64,000 bases of DNA from Byssothecium circinans (GCA_010015675.1 ML976983.1:366015-430014), one strand, 5' to 3'. Shown: positions 22,468-36,190, counted from the first letter of the stretch. Program-made: numbers and translations. Notes: a model not told the origin generated them from the letters alone.

Positions 22468-25039
22468 ATGCCCAACACCACCGCTCCTCTGCCCGTGACT
22501 GCCCCTGCATCTATCCCCTCAGTCTCGTACACATCCGTCGATTCCGCGAGCCCGCTCTCGCCCTCGACGCAACCCAACGAGCGTCCGGCTTCAGGAGGAG
22601 AGTCGAACGCCGCCGCCAGCAGGACGACAAAGGCCCCGACTGCCGCTACAAAGCCCGTCGTACCTACCCGCCGCTCAACTCTGACGTCTCGATTCCCGCT
22701 GCTCCGCAAGTCCAGTCGCGAAGCCGGACATTCTAGGGGCAACAGCATCCTCTCCACGCCTCCACCCTTCCTCACCGCGGGCGTGCCGCGTGCTTCTAGC
22801 TCTACACCACGAGCAGATCGTGACTCGTTCGACGAACAAGGCCGGAATAAAAGCCGCGAGCCAGCGACCAACGACAGGTTGAGCGCCAGATCACCGAGCC
22901 ACGAGCCCGACAGCACCTCACAGGCCTCCACACACACATCTCGGTCTGCCTCTGCAGCATCGACTACAAACACTAGCCCTCAAAGCGAGTCTTCCAACAA
23001 GCTGGACAGCAACCGCCAGCCAAGAACGTCGTCGAGAGCAGCAAAAGCAGCCGACAAAAAGATGCATCAGACATCGTCCAGGCTCCTCCGCATGACGGAC
23101 GATGAGCGGCCTTTCACACGGGTAAGTAGCTATTTCTTTTCTGACTCCAGCGGGGGCGACTGATCGGCTGTCTGGATGGCTGGCAGCCGTCTCCGCCAAT
23201 ATGCAAACCACGGTTTTCGAGTCTGCACCTGCCCAATAGGGACACCCCGCCCCATTGTCATCTGCACCATGCAGCTCGCATTCTGGCCGAGTCTGCGTGC
23301 ATGCTCTGCAACTGCAAATCCAGCAGCCTGATCGAAGGTGCGGATGCGGGCCGTTGTGTCACCTAATTTATTTCGGGCATACCCACGTGAACCTCGTATT
23401 TCCACGAGGGCATGCTGTCTCCGTATGGCCGGCGTCATCGATCGCCAGCCTCTTAGTTCCACCCTGCCAGGACCCTTTTTCGAAGAGGGAAAATTGCGCA
23501 CGTTCAGCTCACCAGTGTCGGCTACTAACAATGACTCAGGATTTCAAGGATCTTTTCTCCACCTTGATGGTGTCCCTCCCGCTCACGCCTCATCGCGTTC
23601 GCTTCAGGATGATCGATTGCACATTTACCTCCGATGAAGCGATTACGAATTTGGGCTCTCTAAAGTTCTCTCAATCCAACCGCATGCCGGATCCCAAAGA
23701 TTCCTCGCGCGTCGTAACGACGACCACAACTACAACTTTCTCTATGGCAAAGGAAATGGCGCGATCCGTGTGCACCAAGTTTTTGGAAGCAAAATTCATT
23801 GAATCGGTAGAAGGCAAGCTAGACTTTCAGAGCAAAAGCTCAGTCTGGCAGCTTTCCCCCAAGGGCATCCACATCCTGGAGCGCTTCTGCTCCCGCAACG
23901 GCATCCAGTCATCCCATGTCAAGCATGTTATCGAGTCTCCCCGCAACCCGCACCAGCTGGTGATTCTGGAAAGAAACACCGAGTCCGACAAGCTGCACAG
24001 TGACGAGCAGACCGTCGAGATCATCTTCCGTCGTTTCGTCGGACACACGCCGAACGAAGTCCACTCCGATTCAGACTCCGTACACGAATTCGCCAGATGC
24101 GACATTGGCGTCAAGACAGTGAAGCACAAGCCTACGACTAACCGACCATACGAATACACTATTAATGGCAAGAATGCAGCCGAATGGCTCATGGATTGTT
24201 CCACAATGGTGGATCGTCGCGAGTCTATTGAGATTTGTTCCATGTTCCTCCAGCTCGGCCTCATCTCTCCAGTGGATTCCCGCAATTCGAGTGAGAAATT
24301 CCAGGGTTCGAAGCAGGTCCAGTACTTCATCACACAACACGGCGAGCGCGTTGCAGGTTGGATCACAGCCGACGACGCCTCCGTATCGTCGGACTCTACT
24401 GTAGCAAAAGCTCGCGACGGAGCCACTCGCGACTCCAACAGCAACCGCACTAATGTCATCATCCGCAACCCGTCATGGCGTCTGCTATACCGCGAGTTTC
24501 TCAAGGACACCATGTGCGAAGAGAACTTGTCCTTTTATCTTGAAGTGCAAGAGTTCAATCGCCAGTATAGGGCTGCAGTCAATGCATCTGGAGACAATAA
24601 GATTGAGACTATTCGCGAGACACTCGCCGCTGCCTATGGTAAGTCGTGCGTCCTTGACATCTCTTAGCCAGCCAGCCTAACCATTCCAGGTCTGTACAAC
24701 GCTTTCTTGGCCCCTGGCTCGCCGAACGAACTCAACATCGATCACGCCCTACGTACACAGCTTGCTACGCGCATGACACGTGCTGTCGGTGACGATAATG
24801 CAATGATGCTCAGCTTGGTGGAGGTTGCCTCTCTTTTCGAGAAAGCACAGAACTCAATATTCAAGCTCATGTCTAGCGTAAGTGGCATTGAACGACAGGA
24901 GGACCTGCGGCTGACAATACAATAGGACTCGGTCCCAAAATTCATCAAGCACCCCAAATACAGCGGTCAACTCCGTGGTCTCGACGCGGCCGCTGCCGCA
25001 GCATATGCTAGCAACCCAAATAGTAACTCCCGATCATAA
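22468..25039 (+). CDS. flbA: FlbA-type regulator of G-protein signalling
   Basis: Four exons: 22468-23121, 23540-24638, 24690-24877 and 24926-25039, giving 684 aa. Residues 1-218 are disordered, Ser/Thr/Pro-rich. Two DEP-type regions follow: about 219-340 (DFKDLFSTLMVSLPL..LEAKFIESVEG) and about 425-495 (AAEWLMDCSTMVDRRESIEI..FLQLGLISPV). The RGS domain runs from about 525 to the end (NPSWRLLYREFLKDTMCEEN..FYLEVQEFN) and ends with KFIKHPKYSGQL. FlbA/Sst2 proteins speed GTP hydrolysis on the G-alpha that promotes vegetative growth, and so allow conidiation. Intron 1 is 418 nt, far longer than the other two (51 and 48 nt), yet has GTAAGT and a consensus CTAAC..CTCAG end. Retaining it would truncate the protein after about 230 residues. 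Confidence 0.93.
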
Positions 25040-28000
25040 GGGCCTTCACTTAGACGAAACCTAAAACCGTCGCTTCCCGCTTCCCATTAGATGACCTGCT
25101 ATTTGCTTTATCATCTTTGGGCGCCTCTTCACCGCAACTGCATGCATTATTCCCCTTTCTGCTTCACATCCGTGCATATCCTTTTCCACATGCTGGGTTG
25201 GGCTTAGATAAACTCCAGGCGTTCCGGAAAGGGTCACCAAAACATATCCGGCATCAGGGCGGCTTCTTCTATTTTGCTTCATCAGCGCCGAACGCTACCG
25301 ATTCCGCCGCTCACGTTTCTGGCTTTCCGCTCATTATCCGGCAAACTGGGGTTCTCACGAAAACGATTCGAAATGGCTAGATGTTGGTCATCATTGGCTG
25401 GCTTCTCGTCGAGGACTCTGCCATGTGCCACGCCCGCTTTTTGTAACGAAGGTTGGATTTGGAGTGCTTTTGGATTTTTGGGGCGATGCTTCCTTTTTCG
25501 TTTTTTCTATCTATATTCACCATCATTGGCCTGTGCTGGCATAGAGGCTAGCAGTATGGGTTGTGCAAGCTTGAGGCCGGGTTGGATACCAGACTCTACG
25601 GGGGTCATGGAAGGGGGATAGTGGTGGCTGGATTGTAATGGATTTCTGAACGAGTTACTTCTTGGGTCACGTCTATGTGCGTTGAGCGGCATAGTAGGCC
25701 GTGCAGTGCGTTGGACTGGGTCAAGATAACGGTATGTCTTGAGATATAGATGAATTAGGGAATCTAGTGCAGATTATACTCTCCCCACATACCTACCCCT
25801 ACACTTGAAGCTTTGCAGCCATAGAGCCTGACGACTTTGGCGGATGCCTGAGGCATCCCTATATTTACTCTCCGAGGACGGCTTGGGACGCATCTAGGAA
25901 ATACCCAGGTCTTTCAGACTCGTCCGGACAAGCTCGAGAAAAGGTCTCCACGGAACGGACCGAACGGTCTTAATTCTTGCTCACGAACTTGCTTCCTGAA
26001 TCAAGGGCTTATTATTGGTCTTCTCTTCCATGCATCAGGTTTTTGACAGGTCGTAGTTAATAGTACACCACAGACGACATCCCTGTACTGACGGGTACCG
26101 GACGCGACGCTACGGATCTGGTAACAATCTCCGGGACCGCAATTCCTTTTGGGAATGTGGTCTTGATAAGTTGGAATAACGTGGATGTAGTGGCTTTCTC
26201 TAACCTTGGAACCAGACCTCAGGAGTTTGGACAACATATCAACACTCAGCAGGAATAACTTTAAGGCAGGATATTTGGCTAACTTTTTGTCTCTGTAGCT
26301 ACCCAGATGGTTGATGCTAGAGTCTAGCGCACATATGATTAAACTTTATCTAGCTATATTGTGGTAATACGAGTAGTCCTTCAATACAAGATCTTCCAGA
26401 GACACACATCCCGAAGTTTTTTAAAGCAGCTAGTTTAATGTACGATCGATGATCGCTCTACTATCGACCTCGGCAATCTTCTAAGATGAGGAAACACATC
26501 CCCACAAAACAAGTCTTCTCTTCTAAGTTCTAACGGAGCTTTCCTCAACAACGCTCAGTGTGCTTTCTGAAAAAGTCTCACAGCGGAAAAAAGACTGCCT
26601 TGAAAGGCCATCATCATAAACCCCCATCCATTCACACAGAATACTACCCTTTCACGTGCATTTCATCACACGCACAAAAACTTTATGTTCAATGCCCCCT
26701 TCAATCGTACGATACATGCATGTCATTCCGCCTGAGTACGTCTGAGATATGCTTTGTGTACTTGGGACAGCCCAACCGGTTTTTGATACTGGGCGGATGG
26801 CTCCAAGGTTCATGATTCCGTGTACCATGACCATGACCGTGACCAGGTAGAGAGGAACGGACCGAAGAAAGTCCTCCAGCCTCGCTTCTATGCCGTCTGC
26901 TGGGGGGGTGATGCAGGGAACAGGACTAAAAAACACCTTAAAGCTTACCGAGAATTCGAGAATCGTACCAGATGTGCAGGTGCCGATGCCGAAAAACGCC
27001 TTTGCAGGAGCCTAATGTAGCCAGTGCGGTTGATGGAAGAGGATACGCGTACCTCCCCCAGAGCTGGAAGAACCCGGCGGCACCTGGTGGTGGTGGCAGT
27101 TTCATGTGTGAATACGGCTGTCAAAACTCTGGTAGAGCTATACTAGGATCGAGTATTTGTGTATCGAAACTTTCTTTTAACTCCCTTCTTAGTGCCGAAA
27201 TTGTCGACCCCACGAGAGGCGTGTTTCACTGATTCAGCGTACTTCAGGCCGTGTGTAACGGATCCATTGAGCCCGGGCTAGCTAGTAGGTACTGGGAAGC
27301 GGTAGGGTAGGAAAAGAGGCGGTGTGGAGAGGTAGAGGTATCTTCCATACACCGGTGGGTGGCTTTAAAGTTTGCTGGGATATGTGCTGTGCCTGCTATG
27401 CTTGGGTGGATCTTGGTAGTGGGTTGAGCCGTGTATGTAGAGCATCAATGAGCGCGACGCGTACCCGAGACATGGATACCATACCCACAATAATGAACTA
27501 TATGTCGGTATTCGGCTAGTCTATCGTTTGACATCCTCAGCCACGGGTGGCTGCACCGTCATTCGCAGAACCTCCATGCCTAAATCCCATCTTGGAGTAG
27601 CATAGTGAATGCAATCAATCATTCAGATTCTCTATCTGGGTTAGTAAAACAAGCACAGATTCCGAAATTTCTGCCGCCTGACCGCCCGTCGCAGATGCTC
27701 TGTACAATCAGGGCTTCTGGATGGCTTGCCATGCCTGTTTAATCAGCCGTCGTGTCCGGTGTATTGGGACCGGAGGATGGATCCGACGATTGTCTTGGCT
27801 ATTAGCGCTTCTGTTATCTTAGAATAAGAGCTTGCTGTGGTTGTTATCACAAGTGCGGGGTAGTGTACCGTAGAAGGGAGGTTTATCGAGGTTAATATCT
27901 GGAAAGGTCGAGTAAGGCGCCTGCAAGTGAGGTTTGTATTGGTCACGTGACATGGCGTTCTTATCGATAGCAAGTGACGTGCCGAGGCGGGCGCGTTTGA

Positions 28001-28140
28001 CGCATCTATTTGTTTACGGAAACTTCTCAGGCAGCAGCTTGATATATCTACAACACTCTCTACCAGAGACATAAGCCCTCGGATAGCTTTCGTTGTTCTC
28101 TTAACCGTTCTCTCGACCAATCTCCTCATAACATAGTGCC
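25040..28140. other. 3.1-kb intergenic region flbA / CHK1
   Basis: No supported gene was found. ORFs are short or lie antisense over the CHK1 5' end (27743-28294 minus). The first part probably holds the flbA 3' UTR. No repeats or RNA genes were recognised. Confidence 0.4.
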
Positions 28141-30045
28141 ATGGTTGCCCCGCCTTCGGTGAGTACTCCTGCTTCCGAATGAAGCTCAAGCCCCAGCGGG
28201 GAGCAAAGTGCCTCAGCGAAGACATCAGACGATTATGCCTCTTAATGCCACATGTCTTCACGATAACTGACCCACCAACAGAGCCAGCTTGCACCGCTAC
28301 CTACGGATCTCCCCTTCAAGATCATCAGCAAGACCATCGGCCAAGGCGCATACGCATCGTACGTTTGCCTTTTCTTCAAGACATGCGTTTCCTACTAATA
28401 AACATTCCCCAGAGTACGAAAAGCTATTCCCAACGGCCGAACCAGCCCCGTCGTTGCCATAAAGTTCATCAACAAGGAACACGCCTTCAAACATGGCCGC
28501 CTTACCCCCAAACAAGTGAACATGGAGATCCTCCTACATTCCCACCTCGGGAAGCACCAGAATATCATTCATTTCCTCGGTAACGGCGAAGATCCTGCCT
28601 GGACATGGATCGCGTTGGAGCTTGCGGAAGGTGGGGACCTCTTCGATAAAGTGGAAGCAGATGAGGGCGTTGAGGAGGGCATTGCGCACTTCTACTTCAC
28701 ACAGTTGATCAGTGCGGTGGGATATATGCACACCAAGGGTATAGCGCACAGGGACTTGAAGCCGGAGAACGTGCTGCTAAGTCTAGATGGCGACTTGAAG
28801 CTTGCGGATTTTGGGCTCGCGGCTATGTTCAAGAAGGATGGGAAGACCAGGTTATGCAATACGATATGTGGATCGCCACCATATATTGCGCCTGAGGTTG
28901 TCAATGGGAGAAAGAGTAGGAGAGCGGATATGCTGGACTCGGGGTATATGGCGAATATCTGCGATATATGGAGTTGCGGTGTGGTGCTGTTTGTATTGCT
29001 GGTTGGTAATACGCCGTGGGACGAGCCGACCTTCAATAGCTGGGAGTATAAGGAATACGTGGATACCAATGGCAGGACAACCGATGAGCTATGGGAGAAG
29101 ATACCGACGGGCGTCTTATCGTTGCTAAGAGGGATGCTGAAAGTTGATCCGACACAACGATTCACGCTCGACGAAATACGGACGCATCCGTGGTTCGCGC
29201 AGAAAAATGCATTCATGAACAGCAAGGGACAGAACGCGAACCCCATTGGCATGGCTACCAAAATGCTCTCATCACTCCGCATCGACTTTTCACAACCACC
29301 CTCACAGTCACAACGCGGGTATTCACAACCGTCACAAGATCCAGACGTCATGGAGATCGACTCAACACCACATCGATCCCGCGCCAATCCCGCAAACATC
29401 AGTCTTCTATCGTCCACACAGCCCGAGACACCCATCACAGACACGCCCTTCGACTGGGAACGGCCACCCCGACTTGCAACACACGACGGCATGTCCAACT
29501 CCCAACCCAATGCCAACCAAAAAGTTCCCTCATCAACAGGTGCATCAGCACATCCGACGACCTTCCTCTCTCAACTCTCACCCAGCACCCAAGGCCTCCT
29601 CTCTCAGGACCCCACAATGACGCAATTCAGCGCCCGTCCTTCAGTCCCCCTAACCCTCACCCAACAAGCACAACACTACAGCGACGTACTCCCCCACTAC
29701 TCTTTCTCCCGCTTCCTCTCGCCCCTCAGCATATCCCTCCTCACACCTCTCCTCTTCGATGCTCTGCACCGCCTCGGCGTGCCCGTTCCGCTGAACAACC
29801 AAACCTCCTCCGAGGACCAGCAGGTAGAATGGGACAGGAAGGGAGAAGCTAGTATAAGAGTGAAGATGGCGGATGGGAGGAAACAAGGGCTGAATGGGCA
29901 TATTGTTGTGGATAAGGCGTGGTTTGATGGCGCGGAGATGAGTGAGGTAAGGTTCGTGAAGGCGAGTGGGGATCCGGTGGAGTGGAGGAGGTTTTTTAAG
30001 AACGTGTGTGTTTGTGTTGGGGATGCTGTTTTGAAGGCTGATTGA
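28141..30045 (+). CDS. CHK1: checkpoint kinase Chk1
   Basis: Exon 1 is only 18 nt (28141-28158). Intron 1 is 28159-28281, exon 2 28282-28358, intron 2 28359-28412 and exon 3 28413-30045, giving 575 aa. The kinase domain spans about residues 12-285: glycine loop GQGAYAS then VRKA, the VVAIKFI lysine, HRDLKPEN catalytic loop, DFGLA, and a SPPYIAPE activation segment. DIWSCGVVLFVLLVGNTPWD follows, typical of Chk1. A linker rich in SQ/TQ-like motifs (SSTQPE, QLSPSTQ, SQDP) is the expected ATM/ATR target region. A C-terminal KA1-like regulatory domain (about 415-575, HYSFSRFLSPLSISLL..EVRFVKASGDPVEWRRFF) closes it. Chk1 arrests the cycle after DNA damage. Confidence 0.92.
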
Positions 30046-33000
30046 GGGGGAGGTGGGATGGTTGGGTGGTGGGTTGGTGGTGTTGGAGTAGAGTGTGGTG
30101 ATTGAGGAAGGACTATAGGTCACTGATTGGATAACTCCTCGTCAAATGATGTTAGCCGTTTGGCTGTAACTTGACTTTGAAAAGTGCATCGTTCGGTTCC
30201 TCTAAAATACCTCATTTGCCAAGACTACACTTATACTGATGAGGTTAAGTATCAGGATTGTGCGGTGGTGTAGAGAGGAGATGATGTTGTAGGAGATTTC
30301 CGGCTGAACCGATCTTCATATACTCATGCGTGTGAAAAGTCTAGAAATGCTTCCCGTACCCATATAGATCTACTAACTTGCCAGTTTAGACAACAAGCAT
30401 AAAAACTGGCTTGTTTTTGTTTCTTAACATGAAATGGCTTGATTTAGATATTCTACAAGGGGGAAAACTACCTCCTTCAACATAGTAGGTTATTACCTGA
30501 AGTTAAATTAAATAAGGATCTTTAGAGTGACCGATTGGGTGACCTAACAGTGTATAACGTGTTTTGGAAAACGCTTTACATGATATATGCCCTAAGCTAG
30601 TTCAAGGTTAAGATATTAAAGAGTAATAACCAAGTCCGATACAAAGGAAAAAAGAAAAGTAGTGGCGTTATATATCCCCCACTCATTTCAAAATCTGACA
30701 ACCACACTGCCATAATGTTGAAACAAAGTGTATTTTTTGGCAAAGGAAGTATTCATCGCCGTCATCCTATATTGCTTTCGATAATTCCCGATCTTCTCCG
30801 CTCGCTTCATGCCCTGTGTGGTATAAGATGTTTTTGTTCCTCAACCAACAGCAACATCAAGCGGGATCATCGCGTTTTTTCAATGCTCGTGAAGAGGAGA
30901 TCCTGGGTAGAGATCAGTCATTGTCTTCTGCTTCGATGGATTTGAAGACACTGATAGCGATAAATACTGGACGTCACTGATCTCATCGAGCGAGGTAATT
31001 ACTGTTTTCGCCTCAACTAAAAGCTTAACATCACTGGAGCGGTCTCTCTCCATGTTTTCTTGCTTTTTATATGCTGATATCATGATGTCGTACCCTCTTC
31101 GTTTTCGTCCCTTGACAGCGAAGAAGCGACGTGTGTTCAAGAACAACCAGTCTTAGAGAAAGAAGAACTCAAGGCAGAGAAGAAGGCACATCGACGTTTA
31201 AGTTGTGGTTTTGGAAGCACTATATTGCAGAACGTATGGTGGATTTCTACCTGCGACTGCTCTCATGTGGCCACCACCATTGCGTTTTGGCCAGAAGTGC
31301 GAACAGACATGTTGAATATCAGAGTTCCATTTTCGTAGAAAAAGAGATTCCCAACCATTATCGGGACTTGTATCTGTACCAACGCCTTTGGAGGTACCTG
31401 GTGCGCGCAACCGACGGGCAGTAACATAGTGTATCACCAATAGCGCTTTTAGATATCGAAACCTTTGGGTAGTAGTTTTGACGCATGACTGCTCATTTTT
31501 TTTGCTTATATGGTACTGGTCATATTTTTTATTCCTCTTTTCTTTTCATCTCTTGACAAAGAGAACCATCAATTCAGTGAAGTGCTGTCTTCAAAGGCAA
31601 AATCCTGGGAGAAAGCAACGGAAACCGCTCACACTTTTTCCCGATAACAATCCTGACATTAACATGCCAAAAGCCCCTCATACATTGATCTGGTTAGTGT
31701 CGGCTCATGGATGATGCATCAGCGTTGACTTCCATCTTTTTAAGCGTGGCTAATAACTGCTCAACACAGACCATTAAAATGGATACTAGATAGTTTCCAA
31801 AGGCAGTTCATGGCCAGGTGGCATAAACCTTTTAGTCTTAACGACTATATTACGAGCAGGATTTCCAGCAAGCACCGCATGCCATTTTTGAAGTGAAGTT
31901 TCAGTAGAGATAAAAATGTTAGACGGGATCTTTCGATTGATCCTCATAGTATCCAGGAGTTAAAGGTCGACAAAGCCATGAGAAATGGCAGGTGTAGACT
32001 TTAGAGTATTATGCAAAATATGTCCATCCATGAGAAAATTCGATTAAGGAGTTCTCCGGAGACACCGCATTTCTTCGATACGATTCTGATTTTAGAAGTT
32101 CAGAGTGTACCCTCTGTATCTCCTCGTCCACATGTTATCGATTTTTTGGCCCTTTTTATTATACACTTCTCCCCTCCATGAACCAACAACACGCGACCTT
32201 GCTGACATTTGCAGAAGCCCAAGGTCTTTCTTTCATTCCTCCACTTCTCTGAACAACAACCTCCAAACTCTCGAGGCTCATAAGCCCTAATAAATTTCTT
32301 TTCGGGAATCCAAGGCTCGTCCACTCATTTCATCGTCCAAAAGGAGATTTTTGTAGAAAACACTTCATCGCCCCTTTTCCATTGAGATTTTGATTCGCAC
32401 AATTAGATTCTCCTGCACATTCAACAGCGCTGCGTAACTTTTTGCTACCTCCCTTCTTCTGGCCAAGGGGGGAAAAGGCCGAACTCATGTGGCAGAATTA
32501 GTTGTGCTTTTGGACCTGAGAAGTCGCCCACTGTCATCGATTGAGACATCGTCCGCTTGTTGCATTTTGAGAGGCTTCTAGAAAAATAAACCCGCGCCAC
32601 ATGGGTCACAGGTAACCGTACTTTTTATAGAGACACGGCATTAGGCGCAGTGGAGTGTGGAAGTCAAGACCGGTGCGTTAAGCCTGGTTTATATACTTCT
32701 AGAAAGGGGTGCTAGACCCTTTCTGGATATGCAAAGTCGTCATCTCAGGCGCCATAAATGCTATCATGCATCAAACTATGAGGGCTCCACATGGAAGATC
32801 ATGACTTTTGAGAAAAGATTGCCAGCCTCTCTTTTCCCTTGAGCCACTCCAATTTACGCAACGTATAGTCGGTTTTACGACACGCTGTAATGGATCAAAT
32901 AAAAGCTCACTGGCACCCTTTGGCTGAGCTCCAATAATAAAGCAGGTCAACTTAGCGATGATGATGGGCAACGACCGCTTAATCGCTTTCCGACCATGGG

Positions 33001-33369
33001 TTGCTAGTTCGATTTGGGAAATGAGAATCGGAAAAATTGATTTGTTCTATTGATAACTTGGTATGCTTGTCAAAGTACAGTCTCAATGAAGAAAGAAAAT
33101 GGTCTATCAGCGCCTAGGAAGTGCAAGAACCTGATTGAGATTAGAGTGACAACTAGGAAAGATGACCTGCCAGCCCTGGACTCTCCTCTATATCACCACC
33201 ACTGTCTAGAAGCTGCCAGTCATCCAAGGCTCAAAAGAGCAGAGCCTCATGCCTCATACCGCTAGCTACCCACCTACTTCGCAGTGTTGTACTTCTGGTT
33301 GTGAATAGAGATAGCACTATGCACCCATTAGCTCGACATCCAAAACACATCCTGAATCGAGGGAAGCAC
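30046..33369. other. 3.3-kb gene-poor, AT-richer intergenic region
   Basis: No ORF over 100 codons and no coding-like splice structure were found. Small ORFs at 30880-31146 (minus) and 31131-31424 (plus) look slightly protein-like but match no family I know. It is visibly AT-richer than its surroundings over 30400-33000. It could be an old degraded insertion or long UTRs. Confidence 0.4.
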
Positions 33370-35408
33370 TCACCGTCCAGAAGGATCTGTCTGTTTACTC
33401 CAAGTTGGCACCCACCTCTTCACCGTACTCGCGCAATACGGTGGGAAGTGCTCATCAAACATACACCTATACCAATACGCTTCCTTGGAATCAGGAATAT
33501 CGCTTCCCCACTCGGGCTTCGGGTTCTTCAACATCTCATCTGTAACCTCAATCTCCGCCCTGTCTTTAAGCGCATCAATCCAGCCATACCCTACACCGTC
33601 AGAGAACTGCTCCTTCTGACGCCAGAGGATCTTCTCGGGAAGATAGGGCGCGGTGTCCGGCTCGTCGGAAGTGTCGAAGGCTTTGCGGATGATGTACTTT
33701 TCGATGCGCTCCTTGGTGATCATCTTTTCGGCTGGGTCGATGGACATGGCGGTTGCGAGGAATTGCTTGTCTAGGAAAGGGACACGCGCTTCAAGGCCCC
33801 AGGCCGACGTCGATTTGTTGGCGCGTAGACAGTCGGCTAGATGGAGGTCTCCTACTCGGTGGATGGTTTCCTTGTGGAGGGCGGCCTTGTCGGGCGCGTT
33901 GTGAAAGTAGAGGTAGCCGCCGAAGATCTCGTCGCTGCCTTCGCCGGAGAGGACCATTTTGATTCCCATGGCTTTGATCTTTCGGCTGAGCAGGAACATG
34001 GGTGTTGAGGCGCGGATGGTGGTCACGTCGTAGGACTCGAGGTGGAAGATGACATCTGAGAGAGCGTTGAGCCCGTCTTCGAGGGTAAAAGTCAATGTGT
34101 GGTGTCGCGTTCCCAAGAAGTCTGCTACCTCCTTCGCAGCAATGGCGTCGGGTGCACCTGGGAGACCGATGGAGAAAGAGTTTAGTTGAGGGAGCATCTG
34201 GACCGTAGAGAGCTCGTTGTGGTCGTCGATTCCGACAAGCCCTGCGTCTCCGTTGGACCCATTGGCAGAACCCTGCTTCTTCACCAGCTCGTTCAAGCGT
34301 AGAGTTTCCCGCTGCGCGATTGAAGCGACCAGACTCGAGTCAAGACCTCCAGACAGCAGCACACCGTAGGGAACTTCAGCCATCAACCTCTTTCGCACCG
34401 AGTTCTCCAATGTTGTTCTCAACTCCTTGTAATCTACCGGCTTTGTAGGGATGTTGTCAGGCTCGACGAGCCATTTCGGGTCGTAATACCGCGTGAGCTT
34501 GTCAGTCTTCGAATCGTAGATGTGACCGGGCGGGAACGATATGATGTCGTCGCAAACGGGGTGGAGGCACTTTAGCTCAGAGGCAAAGTAGACTGCGCCA
34601 GGAGTCTGGCTCGAACGTCCGAGGTAGAAGGTGGTGATGCCGACGGGGTCTCGCGCCGCGAGGACTCGATCCTGAACTTTGTCGTGAAGCACCCATGAGA
34701 ACATGCCATCGAGATATCGCGGCGTGTCAATGTCATGTTCTAGATACTATGCTGGATCAGCTCCTGTTCTTCCATTGCTTCCCAAACTGTGTACTAACCA
34801 GCGGAATGATAACCTCGCAATCTGAGTGTGTTTTGAAGCTGTACGGCTTCTTGAGGCCCTTGCGAAGGATACGGTGGTTGTAAATCTCGCCATTGACAGC
34901 CAGAGACACAGTCTTCTCCTCATTGACGAGCGGCTGCGCCCCAGACTCTACACCAGAATCAGTTTTAGTCCCCTATCGTGTGCTCGTGTGACCACATACC
35001 GACACCAACGACACTCAGGCGCTCGTGGACCAAGACTGCCACTCAATTAGCACATACTCTCAGTGCCCAAACTGCTCGGAACACCTACTCGTATCGTTTG
35101 CGATCCAGTTTCCACCTACGAAGTCTTAGTTATCGCGTCCCGGCGCAAAACGTAAGGGCACTATCTCACTCCAATCGGGACCCCGATGTCGGACACTGTC
35201 GCAGTGAGTCAGTACGCGCCAATTGGCAATTGGGAGGAAGAAGACTCACGCCTTGCCCATCTTCAGAGCCGTCGGCTTGAATTTCTGCACATCGGGATGC
35301 CTTTACATGTGTTAGTAACCGTTATATCATCATTGCGAGGGGCAATGGAGGGGAACAAAGATCCACAAGTCGCTGCGCATACCTGTAGCAAGCAAAGATA
35401 CCACACAT
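33370..35408 (-). CDS. ASN1: glutamine-hydrolysing asparagine synthetase
   Basis: Seven exons: 35408-35383, 35300-35250, 35195-35170, 35115-35089, 35035-35000, 34947-34799 and 34746-33370, giving 563 aa. The protein starts MCGIFACY, so Cys2 is the N-terminal nucleophile of the class II glutaminase domain. [19 protein letters not shown] and NGEIYNH are the other glutaminase signatures. The synthetase half has the ATP-pyrophosphatase loop [10 protein letters not shown], then [10 protein letters not shown] and [13 protein letters not shown]. The enzyme makes asparagine from aspartate, glutamine and ATP in the cytosol. The first five exons are tiny (26-51 nt), each bounded by a proper 52-82-nt intron. 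Recovering the family motifs across all of them supports the model. Confidence 0.95.
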
Positions 35409-36190
35409 GTTTGCGGTCGAATGTGAAAAGTAAGGTGGAAGGAAAGGAAGAGATTGGATGGGCAGGAGAGGTTTGGGTTATATAGATAACATGGTGACTG
35501 TTTGCTGCTTCAAAGAAAATGTGTGGACGCTTGACTCGATGGCGCGCCGGAGACGTATCGGCCGCCGTATCAGCCCCACTATGTTGCCGCGTCCAAATGC
35601 GCGCGCGCCCTACAGAAATCACGCGCTCTGCCAATGCTTATGTGACTCTTATAATTGCCCGCCGGAAAGTGTCTTGGTTGCAGGACGGACAGGTATGTGA
35701 CGATTTTGTTTATTCAAAAACATGAAGTCATGTTGTCGTCTGGTCTCCTATCCGAGTATAAAAATATGCCTCCATATCCCAAAGTCGAAGACAAACCACC
35801 AGTCATACATTATCATGAACAAATCGTATTGCAGGAAGTTGTTGATACAGGGCAATTGGCGCCATTGTTGTGAACCTACTGCTAAACTAGGATGCCCACT
35901 CCACTCCAGCCACTAGAGGCCAGACCCACAGCTTCTCCAGGATACCCAAAGAGTCGGACAAGCCGAAATGTAGTCTGCCGCAGGTGTGTAGCCCCCCGCC
36001 AGTCAATTAATGGACTACAACGAAGAAAAAGCAATCACTTCACCGGACTCCATTCCAAAGCACACCCCGTCCACCACTCATCGAGGGTATCGCTGAATGA
36101 CGATTACCCGCAATATTTTTCCCTTTGATCCGTAATTCGAGGTATACCGAATACGGCATATCGTTGTTGCCGGGGAATGGAATGGCACAA
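35409..36190. other. intergenic region ASN1 promoter / VAP 3' end
   Basis: This is the ASN1 upstream region and the VAP 3' region. No supported ORF or RNA gene was seen. Confidence 0.4.

Noticed and set aside
22455..22973. 172-codon ORF antisense to flbA
   Set aside because: It is the shadow of the Ser/Pro/Ala-rich coding strand.
27743..28294. 183-codon minus ORF over the CHK1 promoter and first exons
   Set aside because: It overlaps the well-supported CHK1 exons 1 and 2 and has no family resemblance.
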